A DNA stretch of 64,000 bases, taken from positions 124,001 to 188,000 of the forward strand of contig NZ_JAHESC010000002.1 of the NCBI RefSeq assembly GCF_018598185.1, written 5' to 3'. The notes under the pieces are model-generated. The model was given only the letters and a program-made list of their open reading frames with translations, searched no databases and was not told where the DNA came from. Shown piece after piece: positions 11,111 to 19,423 of this stretch. The stretch's first letter is position 1. Each line of letters starts with the position of its first letter. The DNA is from Dawidia soli. Lineage in GTDB: Bacteria; Bacteroidota; Bacteroidia; Cytophagales; Cyclobacteriaceae. The position numbers were made by a program, and so were the translations under genes.

Positions 11111-11638
11111 ATGAAGAAGCTAATACTGGAAGAACTTGGAAGAATGTCTGTTGCGGAGTTTCAGGAAGCTCCCAAACTGCCCATATGCCTGGTGCTTGAC
11201 AACATCCGCAGCCTGCACAACGTGGGCGCCGCGTTCCGCACCGCCGACGCTTTCCGCATTGGCAAGATCTACCTGACGGGCATCACGGGCACGCCGCCGC
11301 ACCGGGAAATTCAGAAGGCGGCGCTCGGCGCGACCGAGTCTGTGCAATGGGAATATGTGGCGGAAACCGTGGATGCCGTGCGGAAGTTGAAGGAGGAAGG
11401 CTATACGATCGTGGTGGTAGAGCAGACGACGGAAAGTGTTTCGCTGGAGACGTTCAGGCCAGCGGCGGATATCCGCTATTGTTTGGTGTTTGGGAACGAG
11501 GTGAACGGGGTGAGTGAGGAGGTGCTGCCGCTGACGGACCTGGCATTGGAAATTCCGCAGGGGGGGACGAAGCATTCTTTGAATGTCTCAGTTTGTCTGG
11601 GGATTGTAACCTGGGAGTTTTTTAAGCAGCTGCGGTGA
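11111..11638 (+). CDS. SpoU/TrmH-family RNA 2'-O-methyltransferase
   Basis: A 175-residue SPOUT-fold methyltransferase that uses S-adenosylmethionine to methylate a ribose 2'-OH in tRNA or rRNA. Motif 1 is LDNIRSLHNVGAAFRTADAF, motif 2 is LVFGNEVNGVSEEV and motif 3 is IPQGGTKHSLNVSVCLGI; the last two form the deep trefoil knot. It lacks the N-terminal substrate-binding extension of TrmH proper, so the exact RNA target (tRNA position 18, 34 or an rRNA site) cannot be assigned. It is divergent from mutS with 55 bp between starts. Confidence 0.9.
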   Translation: MKKLILEELGRMSVAEFQEAPKLPICLVLDNIRSLHNVGAAFRTADAFRIGKIYLTGITGTPPHREIQKAALGATESVQWEYVAETVDAVRKLKEEGYTIVVVEQTTESVSLETFRPAADIRYCLVFGNEVNGVSEEVLPLTDLALEIPQGGTKHSLNVSVCLGIVTWEFFKQLR

Positions 11639-11709
11639 ATTTGATCGCTGCTGGCAGGCTTACGGTCCACGGAATGGACAGCAAAAGGCGGGTTTATTTC
11701 GGATATATA

Positions 11710-11764
11710 ATAGTATCGATATAGAATTGAAATAGCATTGAAATAGAATTAAAATAGTCTTAAA
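11710..11764. repeat. Five tandem copies of an 11-bp ATAGnATTGAA-type repeat
   Basis: Units read ATAGTATCGAT, ATAGAATTGAA, ATAGCATTGAA, ATAGAATTAAA and ATAGTCTTAAA back to back with no gaps. They lie in the 312-bp space between the convergent SpoU methyltransferase gene and metK. The 11-bp period places short A/T tracts on one DNA face, which could favour curvature. No known protein site was recognised. Confidence 0.8.
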
Positions 11765-11798
11765 GGGCTATTAAATACCTATCTCAATATTCGTTTGC

Positions 11799-11844
11799 TA
11801 ACGCCAGGTATAGGCACCAAGCGTTAACGGAGGTGCGCTACCTG
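11799..11844. repeat. Overlapping inverted repeats between convergent genes
   Basis: CAGGTA-TAG-GCACC (11805-11818) pairs with GGTGC-GC-TACCTG (11832-11844), an 11-bp stem with a small internal loop. A second, mutually exclusive stem TAACGC/GCGTTA (11799-11827) shares the same bases. There is no T-tract. This could be an RNA structure or a palindromic repeat remnant. Confidence 0.5.
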
Positions 11845-11893
11845 TGCCGGGAATTCCGGATCGGATTACCGTCAGTGGTGCAACCAATACCAA

Positions 11894-11923
11894 CAAAAAA
11901 AGCCGCCCCGATCCCGGGACGGC
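11894..11923 (-). terminator. Rho-independent terminator of metK
   Basis: The minus strand reads GCCGTCCC, loop GGGATC, GGGGCGGC, then TTTTTTTG. The 8-bp stem has one G-T wobble. It starts about 28 nt past the metK stop codon. Confidence 0.88.
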
Positions 11924-11950
11924 CTTATGCGTTATTATAACACGTATGAC

Positions 11951-13207
11951 TTAAGCCAGTTTGAAGGCTTTCTTCACGGCGTCTACGTAGTCGAGCTTTT
12001 CCCAGGGAAACAGTTCTACTTTTACTTTTTTCTCAGAAACTTTACCCTTGTTAAAGATTTTTTCTACCACCTGCGGCTCACGGCCCATGTGTCCGTAGGC
12101 TGCGGTTTCGGCGTAGATGGGGGTGCGGAGGGCGAAGCGCTGCTCGATGAAGTACGGGCGCATGTCGAAGATCTTCGCAACCTTTTGGGCGATCTCGCCG
12201 TCGCTCTGTTTCACTTTAGACGTACCGTAGGTGTTTACGTACAGGCCTACCGGCTGGGCCACGCCGATGGCGTAGGCTACCTGTACCAGTACTTCGTCGC
12301 ACAGGCCGGCGGCGACCAGGTTCTTGGCGATGTGGCGGGTGGCGTAGGCTGCCGAGCGGTCGACTTTTGAAGGGTCTTTGCCCGAGAAGGCACCACCGCC
12401 GTGGGCACCTTTGCCGCCGTAGGTGTCAACGATGATCTTGCGGCCTGTCAGACCGGTGTCGCCGTGAGGACCACCGATCACGAACTTGCCGGTAGGGTTG
12501 ACGTGATATTGAATGTCGGCGTTGAAAAGCTTCTGCACGTGCTTCGGCAGCTTCTTCTTAACGCGGGGGATCACAATGTTGATCACATCGTCTTTGATCT
12601 GCTTCAGCATGACGGCGTCTTTGGCGAAGTCGTCGTGCTGCGTAGAGATTACGATGGTGTCGATGCGTTGCGGCTTGTTATCGTCGCTGTACTCGATGGT
12701 CACTTGCGACTTGGCATCCGGACGCAGGTATTTGATTGCTTTGCCTTCGCGACGAAGGATGGCCAGCTCGCGGAGCAGCAAGTGGGCCAGCTCCAACGGC
12801 AGGGGCATGTAGTTGTCGGTCTCGTTCGTGGCATAACCGAACATCATACCCTGGTCACCGGCGCCCTGGTCTTCTTTCTTTTTGCGTACAACGCCCTGGT
12901 TGATGTCGGGCGACTGCTCGTGGATAGCCGAAAGGATACCGCATGAGTTGGCTTCGAACATGTACTCGCTCTTGGTGTAACCGATCTTGCGGATCACCTC
13001 GCGGGCAATGTCTTGAACGTCCAGGTAAGCTTCTGATTTTACCTCTCCTGCCAGTACTACCTGGCCGGTGGTTACGAGGGTTTCGCAGGCGACTTTGGAA
13101 GCAGGATCGTAGGCAAGGAAGTAATCGATAAGGGCGTCAGAGATCTGATCTGCAACTTTGTCGGGATGGCCTTCGGATACCGACTCGGAGGTAAATAAAT
13201 ACGGCAT
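11951..13207 (-). CDS. metK: S-adenosylmethionine synthetase
   Basis: Makes S-adenosylmethionine from methionine and ATP in the cytosol, as a tetramer. The 418-residue protein carries the N-terminal [15 protein letters not shown], the central signature [12 protein letters not shown] and the C-terminal [20 protein letters not shown]-loop-like motif, in the expected order. It is single-gene, with a strong terminator, and convergent with the SpoU methyltransferase. No SAM riboswitch was recognised in the roughly 75 nt upstream. Confidence 0.98.
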   Translation of the reverse strand: MPYLFTSESVSEGHPDKVADQISDALIDYFLAYDPASKVACETLVTTGQVVLAGEVKSEAYLDVQDIAREVIRKIGYTKSEYMFEANSCGILSAIHEQSPDINQGVVRKKKEDQGAGDQGMMFGYATNETDNYMPLPLELAHLLLRELAILRREGKAIKYLRPDAKSQVTIEYSDDNKPQRIDTIVISTQHDDFAKDAVMLKQIKDDVINIVIPRVKKKLPKHVQKLFNADIQYHVNPTGKFVIGGPHGDTGLTGRKIIVDTYGGKGAHGGGAFSGKDPSKVDRSAAYATRHIAKNLVAAGLCDEVLVQVAYAIGVAQPVGLYVNTYGTSKVKQSDGEIAQKVAKIFDMRPYFIEQRFALRTPIYAETAAYGHMGREPQVVEKIFNKGKVSEKKVKVELFPWEKLDYVDAVKKAFKLA

Positions 13208-13281
13208 AAGGATTACACTGGGGTTTTAAAATTTAGCGGCAAATTTGGTTGAAACTGTATAAGAAATCAAATCAAACGGCT

Positions 13282-13989
13282 CTAGGCCAAAAATAAAAAT
13301 ACGGCCGGTACTTTGGGCAATTCAGGCCGCAGGTTTTTCCATTTACTCACCGTAAACGTTTTAATGCTCTCGTCCTTGCCGGTAAGGTCTGCCGCTATAC
13401 ACAAACGTGTATCGTCGTGCAGGTTCTGCAGCAGGTTTTTCAGCATGGTGTTATTGCGATAAGGTGTTTCGATAAAGAGCTGTGTTTGCTGGCGGCTGCG
13501 CGATTCCTTCTCTAAGGCCTTAATGGCGTTGGCGGCTTCTTTGCCATCGATCGGCAGGTAGCCGTGAAAGGTAAAGCGCTGGCCGTTCAGGCCCGAACCC
13601 ATCAACGCCAGCAACAGCGACGAGGGGCCTACCAGCGGGGCCACCTGTATGCCCTGTTCATGCGCGTATTGCACCGCCAACGCGCCGGGGTCGGCTATGC
13701 CGGGGCAGCCCGACTCGGAGATCACACCCAGGTCATGTCCCTCCAGCAGGGGTTGAAAAAGGGCTTTGAGTTCGGCCGGTTTTGTATCTTTGTTCAGAAC
13801 TTCGAACTGCAACGGCTCAATGGAGGCATAGAGCTTGAGGCTGCTGAGAAAGCGGCGGGCCGTGCGGACGTCCTCGGCCAGAAAATGGCGTATGCCGGGC
13901 AGCGCCTGGCGCACGTGCTCCGGAATAACGGTTTGTTGGGTTTCTTCTGCTATGCTGCTGGGAACCAGGTACAGGACGCCTTTTTTCAT
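13282..13989 (-). CDS. RsmI-like SAM-dependent methyltransferase (tetrapyrrole methylase fold)
   Basis: At 235 residues from the ATG at 13989 (an upstream start at 14013 adds eight residues and is less likely), the product belongs to the RsmI/TP-methylase family. Seen features are FLAEDVRTARRFLS, the SAM-binding loop ISESGCPGIADPG, VGPSSLLLALMGSGLNGQ and FIETPYRNNTML. RsmI 2'-O-methylates C1402 of 16S rRNA; this Bacteroidetes form lacks the longer C-terminal part and its N-terminus begins at the strand normally deep in the family, so its substrate is only inferred. It is divergent from the DUF2905 gene. Confidence 0.85.
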   Translation of the reverse strand: MKKGVLYLVPSSIAEETQQTVIPEHVRQALPGIRHFLAEDVRTARRFLSSLKLYASIEPLQFEVLNKDTKPAELKALFQPLLEGHDLGVISESGCPGIADPGALAVQYAHEQGIQVAPLVGPSSLLLALMGSGLNGQRFTFHGYLPIDGKEAANAIKALEKESRSRQQTQLFIETPYRNNTMLKNLLQNLHDDTRLCIAADLTGKDESIKTFTVSKWKNLRPELPKVPAVFLFLA

Positions 13990-14034
13990 GTGTTTTAGCT
14001 GACGGAAGCGCAAAGTTCGTAAGAAAATGGCAGT

Positions 14035-14247
14035 ATGGGCAAAATCCTGATCGTTGTAGGTTTAGTTTGTATTATCGCGGGCCTGGTGGTTTTGTATGGG
14101 CCCAAGCATCTGTGGCCCGGACGCCTTCCCGGCGACATCCGGATCGAACGCGAGAACTACAGCTTTCATTTCCCGATCATGACGTCTTTGTTGCTCAGCG
14201 TGCTGCTTTCGCTGATCCTGTATTTTGTTAACCGGTGGAAAAACTAA
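14035..14247 (+). CDS. DUF2905 small membrane protein
   Basis: A 70-residue protein with two hydrophobic helices (about residues 3-20 and 48-65) separated by the family signature GPKHLWPGRLPGDIRIERENYSFHFP-type loop, which is read here as KHLWPGRLPGDIRIE. DUF2905 proteins occur widely in bacteria and have no known function. It starts 45 bp from the divergent RsmI-like gene and precedes the large exported protein by 66 bp, so the two could be co-transcribed. Confidence 0.85.
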   Translation: MGKILIVVGLVCIIAGLVVLYGPKHLWPGRLPGDIRIERENYSFHFPIMTSLLLSVLLSLILYFVNRWKN

Positions 14248-14313
14248 CCCCGGTTAGTCCAGCGTTAGTTTATTATTCAACTATTATTTCCGAATTTCAA
14301 GGTTTAGTTTTTT

Positions 14314-17300
14314 GTGAAGCAGGTTCGATCATATTTTTTTCTCCTGTCTTTTTTGTCCGCCCTTGTGGTGTCGGCCCAGAAGAGATCAGAAAGTGCTATT
14401 CCGCTGAGTTTCCCCGACAGTATCCGGGTGGTGTTTGAAAACACCCGCAATATGGACGCGTCTGTGATCGGTGCCAGCTTTGCCTCTGCATGGGGCAGCC
14501 TGTCGCCCGACCAGCAGGACATGGTACACCGCCAGGCCTTCCAGCTGCGCAAAAAGAAATACCCGCTCAAGCCGGCGATGATCCACTATTTCGGGGCCAT
14601 TGCCAACGCCGTCACCGTAGAGCATGCCGACCCCGCCAAGCTCACGGCCTACCTCACCGTGGCCGGGCAGGTCATTGCCCAGGAGTCGTCCGCCAAAGCC
14701 CAAAACTTCTTTCGCCTCAGCCGTACGTTCTTTCAATACCATGCGCTGAACTACGAGCGTCCGTTCCGGCTGTATGCCCGCGACGACGACTATACGTTTG
14801 AGTACATCGCGCCCGCGCCTGCGTTCGACATGAACGACACGACCTCCATGGCGTCGTCCAACGCCGACCAGCTATACGTAGACCCCGCGCAGCCAGATCC
14901 GAATCAAAACTTTGATGCCGGTGGCGGCGCCGACTCGATCTTTTCCGAGGCTCCGCTTTGGATGAACCCTCCTCCCCCGCCTGTCGTAGAAGGCCCCGTG
15001 CTGCGGTTCAACCGGGTCACCCTGAACTTTGTCACGAAGTACGATTCCATCTTTGTCAAGAATACCAAGGGCGTGGTCTCGATGCGCAACGGGTTGTTCG
15101 TGGGCGAGTCGGGCACGGTCGACTGGACGCCCGCGCTGCTGAGCCCCGACAGTGTATACTGTAATCTGGGCAGCTACAACTTCCCCATTAACAAGTCCGA
15201 GTTCAGATCCGACCTCGTTCAGTTTAACTATACCGGCTACACGCCGGGGTTGATCCCCGGTACCTTCGAGTTCAAGTCTGTTACACGCAAAGACTCGGTG
15301 GCGTCCAGCTATCCGCGTTTTAAGTCCTATCAAAGCAATCTGAACATCACCGGCGTGGGCGATGAGAATGTGAAATACCGCGGGGGTTTTTCGCTTACCG
15401 GCCGCAAGATCTCCAGTGCCTCGGTGGGCGGCGATCCGGCATTGATCGAGATCTCGCACAACGGCGATAAAAAGCTTACGGCGCGCTCGTCTGAATTTCT
15501 TTTTACCGACTCCACGATCATATCTAAAAAGGCGTCGGTGGTGCTGCAGCAGCGCGGCGACTCCATTACGCACCCGGCCGTACGGGTACGCTATGCGTTC
15601 GGCCGCGACAGCTTGCAGAAGATCGTCATCCAGAAAGACAAGGGCAGCATGAAGCACACGCCCTACTCGTCTTCTTTCTTTAAAGTAGACTTTGCGGCAG
15701 ACGTGATCCGCTGGGATTTGTTCTCCGACAGCCTCGACATCTATACCGACGGCGGCCGTAACACGGTGCCGATGGTGATCGAGTCCGCGGACTTCTACGA
15801 CCAGGAAGATTTCCGCCTGCTGAAAGGCGAAGGCTTTTCTTTCCATCCGCTGGGCCTGGTAGCGAACTATTGTGTCAAGAATAAGACGCGCGAGTTCTAT
15901 TCGGGCGATCTGGCAAGTTTTTCCGGCAAGGAGGCGCGCGACATCAAAGCGGCGATCGAGTTCCTGCGCGAGAAGGGCCTGGTGTCATACGACCCCAAGA
16001 CCGACCTGGTACGTGTAAAAGAAAAGGCCGTCCTGAGCTTTAAAGCCTCTAAAGGCGAGATGGACTATGACAACCTCAAGATCCATTCCGTCATCGACAG
16101 CTCGGCCAACGCCAGCCTGAACTTTGAAAAAGGGTATATGACGGTGCGTGGTGTGGAAGAGTTTAAAGTAAGTGACTCGCTGAACGTGCGGATCCAGCCC
16201 GACAGCGCTGTCATTACGCTGTTACAGAATCGCGACATCAAATTCGACGGTACGATCAACGCCGGTAACTTCGAGATCAGCGGCAAAGGTTTTACGCTGA
16301 ATTACCAGGGCTTCTATATTGACCTGACGCGCATCGACTCCATCAACTTCTTTGTGATGGAGCGGAATGCCAAAGGAGTCATGGTACGGCGAAAGCTGAA
16401 CAACAACATGGTGGGGGCAGACTCGGCCACGGCCCAGGTGAGCGGCCTGGGCGATGCGTCGCAGAAGTCGGGTACGCTGTATATCAGCAAAGCCAGCAAC
16501 AAGTCGGGTATGAGTAAGATCCCCAACTATCCGCGCCTGGACGCGTCGGGGGGTGGTGCGATCTACTTTGACAGGCCCGAGGTACTGGGTGGCGTGTACG
16601 ATCGCTCCATGTTCTTTGCCGTGCCGCCGTTTAAGCTCGACAGCCTGAACGACGCCGACCCGGCGTCCATCAACTTCGACGGTACGTTCGTGTCCAACGG
16701 CATGTTCCCGGCCTTTAAAGAGAAACTGCACTCGCAGCCCGACAAGTCACTCGGTTTTGAGCACTATATACCACGCGGAGGCTACCAGATGTACAACGGC
16801 GACGGTAAGATGCACGGGGCGCTGACGCTGAACAACCGCGGTCTGCGTGGTACGGGTAAGATCGAATACCTGGCGGCCACGGTATCTTCACACGACTTTG
16901 TATTTTATCCCGACTCGGTCGTGGGCCGGGGTGAGCGCGCGACGATCTCTGAAAAACAATTTGGCGACGTGCGTTTCCCGCAGGCGTCGCTGCCCGACTA
17001 TGAGATGAAGTGGTTGCCCAAGCAGGATCAGATGCGGCTCAAGAACCAGAAGTCGCCGTTTAACTTCTACGATTCCACGGCGCAGATGCGTGGTACGCTA
17101 ACGATATCCAAGCAAGGCGTTGCCGGTACGGGTAAGCTCGAGACACGCGGCAGCGAACTGATCTCACGCAACATGAACTTTACCGCCGACGACTTCAGCG
17201 CGCGCCATGCGCGGTTTACGGTAAAGTCAGAAGACCCCAACAAGCCGCTGTTGTACGGTGTGGATGTGCGGATGAAGTTTAACCTGAAAGAGAACTATGC

Positions 17301-19119
17301 CGATGTCAGCCCGGAAGTAGAAGGTGTGGCCGCCATTGCGTTCCCGTTTGCGCAGTTCAAGACCTCTATCCCCAAAATGCGATGGGATCTTGACGAGCAG
17401 AAGATCTCTATGAGCAAAGACCCCGATGTGCCCATCGAGAAGTCTTACTTTTATACCACACGCAAAGACCTGGACTCGTTGCACTTCAACGCCGAGCGTG
17501 CCGAGTACAACCTGAAGACGCAGGAGCTGAAGGTAAGCGGCATTCCCTACATCACCGTGGCCGATGCGAAGATCACGCCCGAGAACAACGAAGTGCTCAT
17601 TCTCGAGAACGCCAAGATCGGTACGCTTAAGAATACTACCATCATCCTCGACACACTCAACGGGTATCACCGTCTGACGGAAGGGGTCGTGGACATTATT
17701 TCGCGGAAGCGGTTCAGCGGTTATGCGACGTATCAGTATGTAAACTTCCTGCGGGATACCTTCGCCATCAAGATGACGGACTTCCACCTCGAGCCGATCG
17801 CGGTAGAAGAAACCTCGCGCCGGTCGAAGTCGCGTAAGAACTCGGTCGCCACGCAGCAGACCGTGGCTACCGGCGCCGTGGAGGATAAGGAGAAGCTGGT
17901 GTTGGGTGCCGGCATGTTCTACAAAGGCAACATGACCATGTATGCTACGCGCCCCGCGCTGCAGCTTACCGGCTTTGTGAAGCTCGACATCAAAAAGATC
18001 AAGAACTATAACACGTGGATCGAGTATACCCAGACCGGTGATGAAACCGATGTGCACATTGACTTCGACAACGCCATAACCGAAGATGGAAAGAAAATAA
18101 ACGCCGGCCTGCACTTCTCGACAGACAACGACCTGTATATCACGTTCGTCAACGACAAGAAGAGCGAAGAAGACGAAGACTTTTTTACACCCAGCGGGGC
18201 GCTCCACTACGATACGGCGTCGCATGAGTTTAAGATCGAAAGCCTGGAGAAAGCAGCCGGCACGTCGCTTTCGGGAAAAGTATTTGCGTACAACGATGAT
18301 AACATGCAGGTGCGCTTTGAAGGGCCGGTCAAGCTCTTCCCCGGCATGAAAGACTTCAATCTCGTCACCACGGCGCTCGGCCAGGGCAATATGGAAACGA
18401 ACGAGATTCGCATGAACACCTTCATGATGATGGAAAGCAACGTGCCCGTGGGCGCGTTCGATCTCATGGGGAAACAGATCCAGGAGGTTATTAAGAACGA
18501 GGGTGCCGACGAAGGCCTGGGCGACCAGACGGAACTGTTGTATAAGATCGCCGACATCGTGGGCGAGAAGGTGGTAAAAGATTTTGAGCAACGCAGCCTG
18601 CAAGGCTATGTGTCGCTGAGCACCATCGCCGCGTTGGCCAAGCCGCTCGTCATTTCCAATGTGAACATGAAGTGGTCGGAGAAGCGGAAGGCGTTTTATA
18701 GCGAAGGTACGATCGGTATATCCAACATCGGCCGCAACGACATCAACGGGGCATTTGAAGGTTTCATCGAGATCCGCAAGAACGAAGACGGCGCCCCCGT
18801 AGCCCATATCTTCTTTAAGGCGTCGCCGGATGCCTGGTACTATTTCGGTTTTGAGGACAACCGTCTGATGGTGCACTCGTCTAACAGCGACTTCAATAAT
18901 ATCATCTCGAAGAAGAGCAATGCCGGCAAGGCCAAGGTTGGCGAGGTAGCCTTTATTCCCGGCAGCGACGACGAGACGCTTGCTTTCATCAACCGCTTCC
19001 GCGCACAGTACTACGGTATTGACATACCGTATAGCCTAAGCGAAGGCTCATCGGTAGCTAAAGAGAAACCCGCGGAGGAGGAGAAGAAGGAACCGAAGAA
19101 GGAAGACGACGGGTTCTAG
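14314..19119 (+). CDS. Very large exported protein (1601 residues), unknown function
   Basis: It starts at a GTG codon with a clear Sec signal peptide (cleavage after VVSAQ, about residue 22). A helical conserved-looking region (about 35-130) is followed by some 1400 residues of beta-rich sequence with short Gly/Asp-containing strands. A degenerate repeat is visible: residues about 833 (MHGALTLNNRGLRGTGKIE) and about 925 (MRGTLTISKQGVAGTGKLE) are aligned 92 residues apart. There are no transmembrane helices after the signal, no type IX C-terminal domain recognised, and an acidic/Lys-rich tail (KEKPAEEEKKEPKKEDDGF). It is probably periplasmic or outer-membrane associated. A large scaffold or AsmA/LptD-like beta structure is possible but not shown. 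Confidence 0.85.
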   Translation: MKQVRSYFFLLSFLSALVVSAQKRSESAIPLSFPDSIRVVFENTRNMDASVIGASFASAWGSLSPDQQDMVHRQAFQLRKKKYPLKPAMIHYFGAIANAVTVEHADPAKLTAYLTVAGQVIAQESSAKAQNFFRLSRTFFQYHALNYERPFRLYARDDDYTFEYIAPAPAFDMNDTTSMASSNADQLYVDPAQPDPNQNFDAGGGADSIFSEAPLWMNPPPPPVVEGPVLRFNRVTLNFVTKYDSIFVKNTKGVVSMRNGLFVGESGTVDWTPALLSPDSVYCNLGSYNFPINKSEFRSDLVQFNYTGYTPGLIPGTFEFKSVTRKDSVASSYPRFKSYQSNLNITGVGDENVKYRGGFSLTGRKISSASVGGDPALIEISHNGDKKLTARSSEFLFTDSTIISKKASVVLQQRGDSITHPAVRVRYAFGRDSLQKIVIQKDKGSMKHTPYSSSFFKVDFAADVIRWDLFSDSLDIYTDGGRNTVPMVIESADFYDQEDFRLLKGEGFSFHPLGLVANYCVKNKTREFYSGDLASFSGKEARDIKAAIEFLREKGLVSYDPKTDLVRVKEKAVLSFKASKGEMDYDNLKIHSVIDSSANASLNFEKGYMTVRGVEEFKVSDSLNVRIQPDSAVITLLQNRDIKFDGTINAGNFEISGKGFTLNYQGFYIDLTRIDSINFFVMERNAKGVMVRRKLNNNMVGADSATAQVSGLGDASQKSGTLYISKASNKSGMSKIPNYPRLDASGGGAIYFDRPEVLGGVYDRSMFFAVPPFKLDSLNDADPASINFDGTFVSNGMFPAFKEKLHSQPDKSLGFEHYIPRGGYQMYNGDGKMHGALTLNNRGLRGTGKIEYLAATVSSHDFVFYPDSVVGRGERATISEKQFGDVRFPQASLPDYEMKWLPKQDQMRLKNQKSPFNFYDSTAQMRGTLTISKQGVAGTGKLETRGSELISRNMNFTADDFSARHARFTVKSEDPNKPLLYGVDVRMKFNLKENYADVSPEVEGVAAIAFPFAQFKTSIPKMRWDLDEQKISMSKDPDVPIEKSYFYTTRKDLDSLHFNAERAEYNLKTQELKVSGIPYITVADAKITPENNEVLILENAKIGTLKNTTIILDTLNGYHRLTEGVVDIISRKRFSGYATYQYVNFLRDTFAIKMTDFHLEPIAVEETSRRSKSRKNSVATQQTVATGAVEDKEKLVLGAGMFYKGNMTMYATRPALQLTGFVKLDIKKIKNYNTWIEYTQTGDETDVHIDFDNAITEDGKKINAGLHFSTDNDLYITFVNDKKSEEDEDFFTPSGALHYDTASHEFKIESLEKAAGTSLSGKVFAYNDDNMQVRFEGPVKLFPGMKDFNLVTTALGQGNMETNEIRMNTFMMMESNVPVGAFDLMGKQIQEVIKNEGADEGLGDQTELLYKIADIVGEKVVKDFEQRSLQGYVSLSTIAALAKPLVISNVNMKWSEKRKAFYSEGTIGISNIGRNDINGAFEGFIEIRKNEDGAPVAHIFFKASPDAWYYFGFEDNRLMVHSSNSDFNNIISKKSNAGKAKVGEVAFIPGSDDETLAFINRFRAQYYGIDIPYSLSEGSSVAKEKPAEEEKKEPKKEDDGF

Positions 19120-19160
19120 TGAGCGGATTGGCAGACACCGGTTTTTGAATGTTCCAGCCA

Positions 19161-19369
19161 ACCCTGTAAGGGTGTAACTCATTAGCCCAGGTTGGAGCGT
19201 AGCGTAGGCCTGGGTAAACAGATAGCATAGACGATATTCAAGCCCTGAAAGGGCGAAACACTTCGAGACATGCACGCCCCGAACTGTTTCGCCCTTACAG
19301 GGCTGCGCTTTTGCTTGCATGACAGACCCAGGCCTTCAGCCTGGGCTGATATATCTCGCCCCTTCAGGG
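19161..19369. repeat. Composite palindromic REP-like element (A-B-A / A'-B'-A')
   Basis: Six short hairpins occur in order: ACCCTGTAAGGGT (19161), CCCAGG...CCTGGG (19186-19214), GCCCTGAAAGGGC (19242), GCCCTTACAGGGC (19291), CCCAGGCCTTCAGCCTGGG (19327) and CCCTTCAGGG (19360). The right half is the inverted copy of the left: AGCCCTGAAAGGGCGAAAC at 19241 matches the reverse complement of 19286-19304 with one mismatch, and the B units share AGCCCAGG/GGCCTGGGT. It fills the space between convergent genes and resembles REP/BIME repeats mobilised by RAYT-type transposases. No transposase gene is in the window. Confidence 0.8.
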
Positions 19370-19423
19370 CTATGTATTCGTTTGTGTTATATACTTGGCT
19401 CGAAGGCCGCTTTCTTTTGTGAA

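Noticed and set aside
13208-13281. SAM riboswitch upstream of metK
   Set aside because: Only about 75 nt are available and no conserved SAM-binding core or terminator/anti-terminator pair is seen.
17227-18876. 549-codon open frame on the minus strand inside the 1601-residue gene
   Set aside because: It is the antisense of a strong coding frame in GC-biased DNA, has no recognisable motif or signal, and lacks a promoter; it is a shadow frame.
19161-19369. CRISPR-like repeat array
   Set aside because: Units are palindromic and unequally spaced, with no repeat-spacer regularity and no cas genes.
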